Assembly: GCA_004791255.1 (NCBI GenBank)
Contig: SRUQ01000002.1
Coordinates: 806,561-870,560 of the forward strand
Reading direction: 5' to 3'
DNA: 64,000 nt
Origin: a bacterium M00.F.Ca.ET.205.01.1.1
GTDB taxonomy: Bacteria > Pseudomonadota > Alphaproteobacteria > Rhizobiales > Rhizobiaceae
A program made the translations under genes and the position numbers. The notes beneath the pieces are model-generated. The model was not told where the DNA came from. It did not search any database and saw only the letters and a list, made by a program, of their open reading frames with translations. Positions 47,128 to 55,034 of the stretch are shown one piece after another; within the stretch, counting starts at the first letter, position 1; every line of letters begins with the position of its first letter.

Positions 47128-49203
47128 ATGCGATTTTTCCGGCGATTTTTGCAGAACCGCGACGGCAACGTGCTGATCATCTCGGCGCTCGTCATACCGC
47201 TGCTGCTCGGCATGGCAGCCCTGGTGACCGAATATGGCGGCGCGCTGGTCGAGCGTGCGGACAACCAGCGCATTGCCGACCTGTCGGCCTACGCGGGCGC
47301 ACTCGCCTATAACAAGAACAAGTCCACCAACCAGATGACCGCAACGGCGCTGAGCGTGGCGGTGCTCAACGGCGTTCCGGCGGCCAACGTGCAGGTCGGC
47401 CTTGTCGCCTCCCCCAAGACGACCGGCGTCAGCGCCGTTTCGGTGTCGATCAACACCTATAAAACCCTGCTTCTGGCACGAGTTCTGAGCGATCGGGAGC
47501 AATTGCAGATTTACGCCAATTCCGTGGCGGAGGTTGGCGCCCAGCCGCAGACACCCGGATGCATGCTGGCGCTCGACGGCACCCAGACCGGCATCACGCT
47601 GAGCGGCGGCGTGTCTATCTCGGCGCCGAAATGCACCGTTTCCTCCAACAACACGGTGACTGTCCCCTGCGGCACCAGCATTTCGGCGCTCGGCCTCAAC
47701 TACAATTCCTCCGCGGCCCCGAGCCAACCCTGCAACGGCATTACCGGTCCCGGCGGGACGGCCGCGGTGATCACCAAGACATCGACCCCCGATCCGCTGG
47801 CCGGCAATTCGGCGGTCGCGGCCGCGGTGGCGCGTATTGCGACGGTAGCCGCGCTTTCGACTGCAACCGCGCCAACAGCACCAACCACTCCCAACGGCAA
47901 CAACATCGACTTCGGCTGGAACCCAGGTTCCACCCAAGGCCAAGCGAACTCGCTCGGCTGCACCGCCAGTTGGGCATCGTCGTCATCGACCTGGACGCTG
48001 GACTGCGGCAGCAAGACGATCGTCAACATCGGCACCTTGACGATCGGCGGCGGCATCAATCTCAACTTCGCCACTTCGGGCGCCGCTACGACCACTTACA
48101 ATTTCGCCGGCGACCTCACGACCAGCGCCACCACCAATTTCGGTCCGGGCACCTATAATTTCGCCAAGACCCTGACCACGGCGGGCACCACGACTTTCGG
48201 TGCCGGCACCTACAATTTCGGCAAGCAGGTGACGACAGCCGGAACCACTGCCTTCGGCGCCGGCACATTCAACTTCACCAAGGGGCTGACTACTTCATAC
48301 GGCACCACCACCTTCGGCGCCGGCACATTCAAGATCGGCCGCAGCGACAATGCCTGCAACGGAGGCGGACAGGTCAGCCTCTGCAACGCCTCCAGCCTGA
48401 CCTTCGCCGGGCCGAGCACCTTCGAACTTCCCGGCGGCTACAACAACACTGGCGGCGCCACGCTCACCTTCGGCTCCGGCTCGACCAATTCCTACAAGAT
48501 CGGCCCCGGCAGCAATGGCGACGCCATCACGCTCGGCGGCGGCTCCACGACCATCATGGCCGACGCAACCGGGGCCAGCAGCGTCTTCCAGGTGATCGGC
48601 AATGTGAATGGCGGCGGTGGCGGCAGTTGCTTCGTTGTACCGGCCGCGGCGCAACACGACATCGAAGGCAACTTCATCGGCTCGGGCGCCATCCTGCTCG
48701 GCGCGGGCGTCTATACGGTGGATGGCTATTTCGCACTCGGCGGCAATGGCGGCGGCAGCGCCACCTGCAATGGCAGCACCTTCAGCGTCAGCGGCGCCAA
48801 CGTGACCCTGGTGCTCTCCGGCAAGACCAAATCCAGTTCGGGAAGCTGCAACGGCTACGTCTTCTGCGTCGCGGCCGGCTACAGCAACATCGTGCTCACG
48901 GCGCCCCAGACCGGTGCGACGGCAAAGCTCGCGGTCATCGGCCCGACATCGAGTTCCAACACCGGCGGCGCTACCTTCGCCGAAGGCGGTTCGAATGCCC
49001 AGATTTCGGGTGCGTTCTACTTTCCATACGGACCGATCACCATGAATGGCGGATCGAGCGTACTGGGCTCGACAACCGATACTAGCAAGTGCCTGCAGAT
49101 GATCGGCTCGCTCATCACGCTTTCGGGTGGTACCGCGGCCGCGTCGGAATGCATCTCCGCCTCCAGCAGCAGCGCCAGCAGCAAGGTAAGTCTCGTCCAA
49201 TGA
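47128..49203 (+). CDS. TadG-like exported protein with beta-solenoid-like repeats
   Basis: 691 residues. N-terminus RFFRRFLQNRDGNVLIIS followed by a hydrophobic helix (about 14-36) is the Tad/Flp TadE-G anchor. The remainder is Gly/Ser/Thr/Asn-rich and low in charge. Around residues 320-405, units of about 15-17 residues repeat with an FGAGTYNF core (FGPGTYNFAKTLTTAGTT, FGAGTYNFGKQVTTAGTT, FGAGTFNFTKGLTTSYGTT), suggesting a beta-helix or adhesin-like stalk. Several Cys occur across the C-terminal half. Its stop overlaps the next gene by 4 nt. Likely a surface or periplasmic structural protein; partner unknown. Confidence 0.82.
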   Translation: MRFFRRFLQNRDGNVLIISALVIPLLLGMAALVTEYGGALVERADNQRIADLSAYAGALAYNKNKSTNQMTATALSVAVLNGVPAANVQVGLVASPKTTGVSAVSVSINTYKTLLLARVLSDREQLQIYANSVAEVGAQPQTPGCMLALDGTQTGITLSGGVSISAPKCTVSSNNTVTVPCGTSISALGLNYNSSAAPSQPCNGITGPGGTAAVITKTSTPDPLAGNSAVAAAVARIATVAALSTATAPTAPTTPNGNNIDFGWNPGSTQGQANSLGCTASWASSSSTWTLDCGSKTIVNIGTLTIGGGINLNFATSGAATTTYNFAGDLTTSATTNFGPGTYNFAKTLTTAGTTTFGAGTYNFGKQVTTAGTTAFGAGTFNFTKGLTTSYGTTTFGAGTFKIGRSDNACNGGGQVSLCNASSLTFAGPSTFELPGGYNNTGGATLTFGSGSTNSYKIGPGSNGDAITLGGGSTTIMADATGASSVFQVIGNVNGGGGGSCFVVPAAAQHDIEGNFIGSGAILLGAGVYTVDGYFALGGNGGGSATCNGSTFSVSGANVTLVLSGKTKSSSGSCNGYVFCVAAGYSNIVLTAPQTGATAKLAVIGPTSSSNTGGATFAEGGSNAQISGAFYFPYGPITMNGGSSVLGSTTDTSKCLQMIGSLITLSGGTAAASECISASSSSASSKVSLVQ
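48140..48335 (+). repeat. Imperfect in-frame tandem repeats in the TadG-like gene
   Basis: About four diverged units of roughly 45-51 bp coding for the FGAGTYNF-type repeats. Units share the TTCGG-GCCGGCAC-TACAATTTC theme but vary at many positions, so the repeat is old or under drift. Confidence 0.7.
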
Positions 49204-49805
49204 GAACGCGGTCTCGCCCCGATCATCGCAAATGCGCCAACCGGCTTTCGTCGTTCGCGGCCTTCCTGCGGCGCGAGAAAGCCGGCGTATCGGCGGTGGA
49301 ATTCGCGCTGGTCAGCCCGGTCCTGCTGCTCATCCTTGCCGGAACCGTCGATATAGGCGGCTCGCTGAAGGCGAAATTCGAGTTGAGTTCCGCAGTCTCG
49401 GCCGGTTCCAATTACGCCTTGCTCAATGGCGACAAGGTCACTTCGTCAGGTGGCAGCGCGCTGGCCAACAACATCATGACGGTGGTCGCCAGCGGTCTTA
49501 GCGGCAATGGCGGCGGTGTTCAGGTGGTCATCAACAACGGCACGTCGGTTGCCTATGACGCCAACACATCCACCGCGACGCAAACCGGTCCGGCCGCCAA
49601 TGCGGACCTGTGTTACTGCACGGGCAGTTCGGGCGCGGTGGCCTGGAGCACGCCGGTGACATGCGGCAATGTCTGCAGCACAGGCACGATTGCAGGGAAA
49701 TTCGTGGCGATCACGGCAAGCAAGCCCTATGCCCCACTTTTTGGCGGCTTTGGCATTGTCAAAAACGGCAACGTCACCGTCCAGTCGACGGTGCAGCCAC
49801 AATGA
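49200..49805 (+). CDS. TadE-like pilus assembly protein
   Basis: 201 residues. RREKAGVSAVEFALVSPVLLLILAG carries the TadE signature (Gly-x-x-AVEFAL; shown here as a short stretch of GVSAVEFALVSPV) and a single membrane helix at about 32-50. The outer domain is Ser/Thr/Asn/Gly-rich with Cys pairs (CYCTG, TCGNVC). TadE proteins are pseudopilins of the Tad secretion system. Four-nt overlaps on both sides couple it to its neighbours. Confidence 0.88.
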   Translation: MRTRSRPDHRKCANRLSSFAAFLRREKAGVSAVEFALVSPVLLLILAGTVDIGGSLKAKFELSSAVSAGSNYALLNGDKVTSSGGSALANNIMTVVASGLSGNGGGVQVVINNGTSVAYDANTSTATQTGPAANADLCYCTGSSGAVAWSTPVTCGNVCSTGTIAGKFVAITASKPYAPLFGGFGIVKNGNVTVQSTVQPQ

Positions 49806-50242
49806 GCCGCTGGCGGTCATTCCTGCGCAACAGATCCGGCTCCAATGCCGTGGAGTTCGCGCTCCTGTCGGTGCCGGTGCTGTTGATGCTGATGGGCACG
49901 TTCGAGTTTGGCCGCCTGTACTGGGCACAGCACGTGCTGAATGAGATCGCCGCGGCAGGGGCGCGCTGCATGGGCGTGCTGCAGAGCGGGTGCACGCAGA
50001 ACGGCGCCTACAGCGCCACCAGTGCGATCAGCTATATCAGCAGTCGGGCGGCAACCGACGGCATCATCCTCGCCAATGCCAACATCACCATCAACAACAA
50101 CACCACCTGTTCGGGCCTGTCCGGCTTTTCGAGCGTCCAGGTTTCCTACACTTTCGCGACCGTGATGCCGGCCTTCCTCGCCTCGCTGGCGAATGGCCCG
50201 AACCTCAGGGCTCAGGCCTGCTTTCCCAACCAGGGGGCTTAG
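49802..50242 (+). CDS. TadE-like pilus assembly protein
   Basis: 146 residues. LRNRSGSNAVEFALLSVPVLLML is the TadE signature plus membrane helix (about 11-35), then FEFGRLYWAQHVLNEIAAAGAR, typical of TadE/TadF, and a short Ser/Asn-rich outer domain with four Cys. Third gene of the Tad-like set. No tadA-, tadB-, tadC- or rcpA-type machinery gene is in the window, so the set must rely on a system elsewhere or act alone. Confidence 0.88.
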   Translation: MSRWRSFLRNRSGSNAVEFALLSVPVLLMLMGTFEFGRLYWAQHVLNEIAAAGARCMGVLQSGCTQNGAYSATSAISYISSRAATDGIILANANITINNNTTCSGLSGFSSVQVSYTFATVMPAFLASLANGPNLRAQACFPNQGA

Positions 50243-50343
50243 AGCTGTCCACCGTTTCGCGGAAACGGCGAACCGCTCTAGCTCTTTGTTTTGACGCAAT
50301 TCCCAACGGAAAGCGCCACGCGCTTTTTCCGGGAAAACCGTCT
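50243..50343. repeat. Dispersed intergenic repeat (rhizobial type)
   Basis: Between the convergent TadE and LysE genes. It contains GTTTCGCGGAAAC and a longer imperfect palindrome around ACGCAATTCC...CGGAAAGCG...CGCTTTTTCCGGG. This resembles a common Mesorhizobium intergenic repeat (recollection, not searched). A related shorter piece is at 62213-62250. May act as a bidirectional terminator. Confidence 0.55.
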
Positions 50344-50955
50344 CTATCGATCCGCCAGCGCCAGCTTGGCGCCGAGCATGACGAAGGCGCCGGCGAAGGT
50401 GCGGCGCATCCAGGTCAGCACCATCGGCCGTGACACCACCTGGCTGCGGATCGAGGCGGCAAAGACGCCATAGCCGACGAAAACCACGAAGGTCAAAAGC
50501 ATGAAGACGGTGCTGAGTTCCAACATTTTCGACAGCGCATTGGGTTCGGTGGTGCTGACGAATTGCGGCAGGAAGGCGAAGAAGAAGATCGACAGTTTCG
50601 GATTGAGCACGTTGACGAGGATGCCGGTGGCGATCACCTTGCCGGCCGAGCGCGGCGCGACATTTTCCTCGACGCTCAGTCCACCCTTCTCCTTCAGCGT
50701 GTTCCAGGCCATGTAGAGCAGATAGGCGACGCCAAGATATTTCAGCGTCTCGAAGGCAACCGCGCTGGTGTGCAGGAGTGCTGCGAGGCCGGTGATAGCG
50801 GCGGCCATATGCGGGATGATGCCCAGCGTGCAGCCGAAGGCGGCAATGATCGAGGCGCGCACGCCGCGCGAAAGGCCGGCACTCAGCGTGTAGAGAACGC
50901 CGGTACCGGGCGAAGCGACGACGATCAACGACGTCAACAGGAATTCGATGCTCAC
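50344..50955 (-). CDS. LysE/RhtB family exporter
   Basis: 203 residues, six membrane segments. Family marks: LIVVASPGTGVLYTLSAGLSR in helix 1 and LVNVLNPKLSIFFFAFLPQF. Exports an amino acid or similar compound. GTG 50955 is chosen for GGAGGAAAAATC directly before it; the frame extends to 51012 without a ribosome site. Only moderately similar in sequence to the LysE protein at 14632, so they are not recent duplicates. Confidence 0.9.
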   Translation of the reverse strand: MSIEFLLTSLIVVASPGTGVLYTLSAGLSRGVRASIIAAFGCTLGIIPHMAAAITGLAALLHTSAVAFETLKYLGVAYLLYMAWNTLKEKGGLSVEENVAPRSAGKVIATGILVNVLNPKLSIFFFAFLPQFVSTTEPNALSKMLELSTVFMLLTFVVFVGYGVFAASIRSQVVSRPMVLTWMRRTFAGAFVMLGAKLALADR

Positions 50956-51032
50956 GATTTTTCCTCCACGGCCCTGCCCGGCGGCAAGGTAGCCAGCAAG
51001 GCCGCATCGCACAAGCTAGCCGGAGGCGGAGT

Positions 51033-51377
51033 TCACACGACAGGCAGGCCGTGCGCCTCGCGCGCCATCAGGCAGTCGGCGCCGCCGGGCATACAGGCGC
51101 GGCAGACATCCGGGCGCAACTCATAGATGCCGCATGCGGTTGCCTTGCCGACCGTGCCGACAAGCGCCGAGCAGCGCTCGCCCTCGCAGCGCATGCCGGA
51201 CAGGTCGGCCGCCACGTAGGCGTCCGGGATGCTGTCCAGTTGGGCATCCTCCTCGGTGGAAAAGCGCGGCCACTCGGCCGAATAGGAACAACAGGCGCCG
51301 CAACTCTGGCAATCGAAGGCCGCGGGCAAGCCACGCGCTGCCGGCGGCTCAGGATTGCGATCCGTGTCTTGCCGCAA
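51033..51377 (-). CDS. YkgJ-type cysteine-cluster protein
   Basis: 114 residues. Cys pattern FDCQSCGACCSYS, then MRCEGERCSALVG, TACGIYELRPDVCRACMPGG and DCLM: the CxxCxxCC-...-C-x6-RPxxC arrangement of the YkgJ zinc/iron-chelating family. Function unknown; a metal-binding role is likely. No ATG in frame; TTG 51377 with GGAAGAAG about 11 nt upstream is the best start. It lies just after the 54-codon gene at 51383. Confidence 0.85.
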   Translation of the reverse strand: MRQDTDRNPEPPAARGLPAAFDCQSCGACCSYSAEWPRFSTEEDAQLDSIPDAYVAADLSGMRCEGERCSALVGTVGKATACGIYELRPDVCRACMPGGADCLMAREAHGLPVV

Positions 51378-51382
51378 GGCTG

Positions 51383-51547
51383 CTATTTCTTCTTCCTGGA
51401 TTTGGCCTTCGCCGGCTCCGCGGGAGCGGCGAAGAGGTCTGTCGCGGCGGGTTCGCCCGGCTTCTTCGCGGCGGGGCTGGCCTTGGCCGGGCTGGCGGCG
51501 GCAGGCGGCGCTGCCGCCTGAGGCTTGGAAGAGAATTTTATGGCCAT
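51383..51547 (-). CDS. Small Ala/Lys/Pro-rich protein
   Basis: 54 residues, opening MAIKFSSKPQAAAPP and ending AKAKSRKKK; basic, with AxP repeats like a disordered tail or histone-H1-like peptide. No family recognised. Evidence for reality is positional: ATG 51547 lies one base past the stop of the gene at 51549, and its stop is 6 nt from the next start, so it fits the operon spacing. A GGACTGAC stretch precedes it, with no strong ribosome site. Confidence 0.6.
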   Translation of the reverse strand: MAIKFSSKPQAAAPPAAASPAKASPAAKKPGEPAATDLFAAPAEPAKAKSRKKK

Positions 51548-51548
51548 G

Positions 51549-51953
51549 TCAGTCCTCGTTGCCGGAGCGCGACGGCGGGCGCGGATTGCGCAAGCGGCCG
51601 ATCAGCGCGGAAACCGCTGTGATATTCATTTCCTCCGGCGACCACATCCCGGCCGCCTCGATGTGGTGCGGTCCAAGTTCGCGATGCGTGCTGCCGCTGT
51701 AGGCGGCGTCCTGATGCGTTGTCTGCTGGCGCGTCTTGGGATCTTCTCGGACATACTCGATCAGGTAGTTCGGACATTCGGCACGACTGCGCACGGCGAT
51801 CCGCACCTGCGCATCGCCAAAGGCGCGCTTGCAGCGTTCCAGACGTTCAAGCACGCGCCTGACATATTCGACCGGCTTGTCCAGGCCATCGACGACATCG
51901 GCGATAGTGGCATCACCGGCGATCTGGACTGGCGGCACACGTTTGGTTGCCAT
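51549..51953 (-). CDS. Hypothetical protein
   Basis: 134 residues, mixed charge, no membrane segment or signal. Segments VPPVQIAGDATIADVVDGLDKP and VEYVRRVLERLERCKRAFG suggest a helical N-terminal half; the C-terminal part has HREL...HHIEAAGMWSPEEMNITAVSALIGRL. Not recognised. Its ATG shares one base with the stop of the upstream gene (TGATG). Part of a four-gene unit with the YkgJ protein; whether the products interact is unknown. Confidence 0.7.
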   Translation of the reverse strand: MATKRVPPVQIAGDATIADVVDGLDKPVEYVRRVLERLERCKRAFGDAQVRIAVRSRAECPNYLIEYVREDPKTRQQTTHQDAAYSGSTHRELGPHHIEAAGMWSPEEMNITAVSALIGRLRNPRPPSRSGNED

Positions 51954-52174
51954 CAGCGTTTTCCGACTCGTTTTGGCGATGCCAGGAGCGCGGCAGCCAT
52001 CTCGTCAGCCTCTTTTTCCAAGCGCAGTTCGCGCAAGCGTGCGGTCTTGGCTTCTCGCGCCTCGCTGACGGCATCGCGCTCCGACATCAAGCGGTTGAGC
52101 GACATGGACTGGGTTTGCGTCTTGCTGAACAGCGAAACGGCCTGGTCCACGGCTGTCTTGGAATGGGCGGTCAA
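51953..52174 (-). CDS. Hypothetical coiled-coil protein
   Basis: 73 residues, almost entirely helical and charged (SLNRLMSERDAVSEAREA, KTARLRELRLEKEADEMA), consistent with a short coiled coil. TTG 52174 is the start, with AGGAG 6 nt upstream. First gene of the small operon running to 51033. Not recognised. Confidence 0.65.
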   Translation of the reverse strand: MTAHSKTAVDQAVSLFSKTQTQSMSLNRLMSERDAVSEAREAKTARLRELRLEKEADEMAAALLASPKRVGKR

Positions 52175-52728
52175 ATTTTTCTCCTGTCAGGTGCCCGACG
52201 CCGAACAGGCGAGACGGGATCCTCGTCAGTACCGCGCACAGATCGGCACGGCAGCGAATTCAAATTACGGAGCGTCCCTTTAGCACGTTCCGGCCGGCGT
52301 GCAGCGCACTTTTGATCGAAAGTGACGCAAAATGAAAAAAGCCTGATACCGCCTGACCTTTCGTTGGGGGGTGCCGCACACTCAAGCGATCTCAGCGGAC
52401 CATGCTCGTTGGCTGTTGGAAGAGCCGGGCTGGGAAGAGATTGCCGGCAAGCGCGGATTGCCGGTCGACTGTATCCCTGGGTCGTGGCCTCGCCGGCCGA
52501 TCGCATCAGAAGGCGGAGATAGAATTTTTCACTTTGGCGGGAACCATTCTGCCGGCCGGCGGTTATGTCCGTGTCGTCAGCAATTCATGAGCAATCGAGG
52601 AAGGTTGACGGCAAAAGGACGCCTCCCGCACTGTCAAAGGTGCGAGGGGCGTTCTTGTATGCGCTTTGTGCTGGGCACCTTGTGAGACTGAAAGGTGTGG
52701 GATCCGAAGTGCCTGGGATGCTCCGGCC
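52175..52728. other. Intergenic region without a supported gene
   Basis: 554 bp. Open frames here (for example 52371-52685) lack a ribosome site, family features or biased composition. It contains the GST terminator hairpin at 52616-52655 and must hold the promoter of the small operon at 52174. Nothing else recognised. Confidence 0.5.
52616..52655 (-). terminator. Rho-independent terminator of the GST gene
   Basis: 15-bp stem (52616-52630 with 52641-52655; two wobble pairs and one mismatch) and a 10-nt loop, about 74 bp past the GST stop. On the minus strand it is followed by a TTTT run. Confidence 0.75.
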
Positions 52729-53397
52729 CTACTCGTCGGGACCTGGCTCCGGCCACGCCTCCCTTGCGGCCTCGGCATACCAATGGCGCATCGCCGGGGT
52801 TGCCAGAACCGCGTCGACATAGGCCTTGGTGTCGGGCGCAAGATCACCGCCATAGGTGTCGAAGCGAGTAACGACCGGCGCGTACATGGCGTCGGCGGCG
52901 GTGAAATGGCCAAACAGGAACGGGCCACCCTTGCCGTATTCCTGGCGGCACTCACGCCACAGCGCCTCGATGCGCGCCCGCTGCGCCTCGCCTTCGGCGT
53001 CGAGCGGCCTGTGCGCCTTGGGCCGGCGCAGATTCATTGGCCAGCCATAGCGGACCTCGCGAAAACCGGAATGCATCTCGGTCGCAGCCGAGCGGGCCAG
53101 CGCGCGGGCGCCGATATCGGCCGGCCATAGCTTCTTTTCAGGAAACAGGTCGGCGAGATACTCAAGGATCGCAAGCGTCTCCCAGACGATCCTGCCTCCT
53201 CCGTTCGGTGGCTTGTGATACAAGACCGGAACCTGGCCTGTCGGCGAAACCTTGGCCAGATTGGCCGCGGTCTCGGGCGTGCGCAGCCGCACAAAACCCT
53301 CCTCGAACGGGATCTCCAGATGCTTCATCGCCACCCAGGGCCTGAGCGACCATGAAGAGAAGCATTTGTTGCCGATATAGAGCGTGAATTCCACCAT
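52729..53397 (-). CDS. Glutathione S-transferase family protein
   Basis: 222 residues. N-terminal thioredoxin-like domain: YIGNKCFSSWSLRPWVAMKHL, with the SSWSLRPW region giving the likely active Ser, then KVSPTGQVPVLYHK and the IVWETLAILEYLADLFP glutathione-binding stretch. C-terminal helices include FLFGHFTAADAMYAPVVTRF. Resembles the zeta/maleylacetoacetate-isomerase-like and YfcF-type group. GGGGGAACAG precedes ATG 53397. Confidence 0.9.
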   Translation of the reverse strand: MVEFTLYIGNKCFSSWSLRPWVAMKHLEIPFEEGFVRLRTPETAANLAKVSPTGQVPVLYHKPPNGGGRIVWETLAILEYLADLFPEKKLWPADIGARALARSAATEMHSGFREVRYGWPMNLRRPKAHRPLDAEGEAQRARIEALWRECRQEYGKGGPFLFGHFTAADAMYAPVVTRFDTYGGDLAPDTKAYVDAVLATPAMRHWYAEAAREAWPEPGPDE

Positions 53398-53498
53398 CTG
53401 TTCCCCCGCGGTTCTGCTCCGGGTCTCCAAGCGGTGCACCCTAGCTGTTCAGCCTCGGCACCGAAAGCGCTTCATTTGCGTGCAGCAGCAGCGGTATT

Positions 53499-53523
53499 GG
53501 AACCTAAGCAATACTGGTTCGTT
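53499..53523 (+). promoter_or_regulatory. EcfG (general stress response) promoter of csbD
   Basis: GGAAC (53499-53503), 16-bp spacer, CGTT (53520-53523), 33 bp before the csbD start. This matches the alphaproteobacterial EcfG/RpoE-type consensus, and CsbD genes are common EcfG targets. Confidence 0.75.
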
Positions 53524-53556
53524 TGCTCCCGCGAACAAAACCCAGGAGATGCGGAC

Positions 53557-53736
53557 ATGGTGAACAAGGATCAGGTTGCGGGCGTCGTCAAGCAGGTTAA
53601 GGGCTCAGTCAAGGAAGCCGCCGGCAAAGCGACCGGCGACAGGCAGACCCAGGCCTCCGGCATGGCCGACAGAGCCGCCGGCAAGGTGCAGAAGGCCTAT
53701 GGCGACGTGAAGGATAAGGTCAGGAAAGCCCTCTGA
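53557..53736 (+). CDS. CsbD family stress protein
   Basis: 59 residues, too short to have a catalytic role. Pattern NKDQVAGVVKQVKGSVKEAAGK then TGDRQTQASGMADRAAGKVQ matches CsbD, a helical, highly charged protein of the general stress response with unknown mechanism. AGGAG lies upstream of ATG 53557, an EcfG-type promoter lies before it, and a terminator follows: a complete monocistronic unit. Confidence 0.93.
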   Translation: MVNKDQVAGVVKQVKGSVKEAAGKATGDRQTQASGMADRAAGKVQKAYGDVKDKVRKAL

Positions 53737-53745
53737 TTGGCGTCG

Positions 53746-53771
53746 AAAAGGCCGCCACGAGCGGCCTTTTT
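53746..53771. terminator. Bidirectional terminator between csbD and the metallophosphoesterase
   Basis: AAAAGGCCGC-CACGA-GCGGCCTTTTT hairpin. It has T-runs on both strands, so it can serve both convergent genes; the phosphoesterase stop codon begins at its edge. Confidence 0.85.
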
Positions 53772-54904
53772 CACATCTTAAACAGCTTCGTGAAAGCGTT
53801 GGTGAACTTAACGCCGCCATGATCGTCGCTGGCTTCGCCCAGCGCCACGTCCATGCCGTCACCGGTGACACGCACCAGCGCGAAGCCGCCCATATAAGCC
53901 GCCTTCGGCTTGAACAGATCGAGACCGTCGCGCTGGTAGATCATCGATACTTCGTGCCGATGACCGTGAAAGACAGCAATCACATTGTAGCCCTTCAGCG
54001 CCGCCAGCAATGTGTGGCGGTCGTCCTCGCTCCACCAGTGCGGCGCCCCCGAGCCATCGTCGTCGAAGGCCCTTTTGGCCGGATCCCATTTCTCCGTCGA
54101 AAAGGTATCCCAGCCATAGTGCTGAAACAGGATGACGGGACGGCCGTCCGCCGCATAGGTGGCCAGGTCCTGCTTCAGCCAGGGCAAGGCGCTCAAGGCG
54201 CCATGACCGGTGTCGCCGGCGAAACGATGGGTCTGGACCAGGTGCAGGCCGCCCCAGTCCCATGAGTAGCAGTCGGTGTCGACGTCGTAGCTGGTGGCGG
54301 GAACCGGCGGCTTGAAGAACACGCCAGCGCGATGATTGACCTCGACATAGTCGCGCATCTCCCGCCGGTACCAGTCGGCGTGGTGCGGTGGGCCGTTCTG
54401 GTCGAGGTCGTGATTGCCAAGTCCGACATAGACCGGAACATGCACGCGGTCAGGCCCCATGCCTTGCTGGTAACGCTGGCTGAACTGCAGGAGTTGCGTG
54501 CCCTCGCTGGGCTCGGTGATCTGGCCGCCACCATCGTCGGTAATGTCGCCGCCGACGACGAGGCCGAGCGGCGTGCCGATGCGGCTTCCGGCGGAGCGAA
54601 GCCCGGTGGAGACGCCGTTGATTTCGGCCGGCCATGTCCCCTCGCCAATCCCGTTCAGCGCCGCGACATTGCGCAGCAAGGCGGCATCGGTCTTGCCTTC
54701 CTGCTGGCAATTCGGGCTGAGGCCGCTCGCCATGCGGCAGGCATGGACATCGGCGATGAACAGGAATGTGGCGTCGATGGGCTGGATACGCTGCCCGGTC
54801 TGGGCAAGGGTCGGGCGCGCAAGCGTGCCGAACGCGACCAACCCCGCAGCCTGGGTCAGCAAGCCGCGGCGGGACATCGAAACCGAAGAAAAACAATTCA
54901 TCAT
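53771..54904 (-). CDS. Tat-exported calcineurin-like metallophosphoesterase
   Basis: 377 residues. N-terminus carries a twin-arginine signal (MSRRGLLTQAAGLVAFG). Complete metallophosphoesterase motif set: FIADVHA (D-x-H), GGDITDDGG, GLGNHDLDQNG, LFQHYGWD and FHGHRHEVSM. The N-terminal segment PNCQQEGKTDAALLRNVAALNG is unusual for the family. The folded enzyme is exported with its metal centre; the substrate is not evident. Starts at 54904 and 54901 (tandem ATG) have weak ribosome sites; ATG of MSRRG itself is possible. The longer open frame to 55513 is antisense to tetR coding and is not used. Confidence 0.88.
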   Translation of the reverse strand: MMNCFSSVSMSRRGLLTQAAGLVAFGTLARPTLAQTGQRIQPIDATFLFIADVHACRMASGLSPNCQQEGKTDAALLRNVAALNGIGEGTWPAEINGVSTGLRSAGSRIGTPLGLVVGGDITDDGGGQITEPSEGTQLLQFSQRYQQGMGPDRVHVPVYVGLGNHDLDQNGPPHHADWYRREMRDYVEVNHRAGVFFKPPVPATSYDVDTDCYSWDWGGLHLVQTHRFAGDTGHGALSALPWLKQDLATYAADGRPVILFQHYGWDTFSTEKWDPAKRAFDDDGSGAPHWWSEDDRHTLLAALKGYNVIAVFHGHRHEVSMIYQRDGLDLFKPKAAYMGGFALVRVTGDGMDVALGEASDDHGGVKFTNAFTKLFKM

Positions 54905-55034
54905 GCGCCGGAATTCAGCACAGGCGTTGTCCGGTCGTCCAGCTTCCCTTGCACCGATGTCGACATGGTGCCCTGGGCCTGTCGCCGCTATGATGAAGGC
55001 ACCAGCGCGGAATCGGTGAACGGTTACGAGACGA

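Noticed and set aside
52371..52685. 104-codon plus-strand ORF
   Set aside because: No ribosome site, no family features, and it crosses the GST terminator hairpin.
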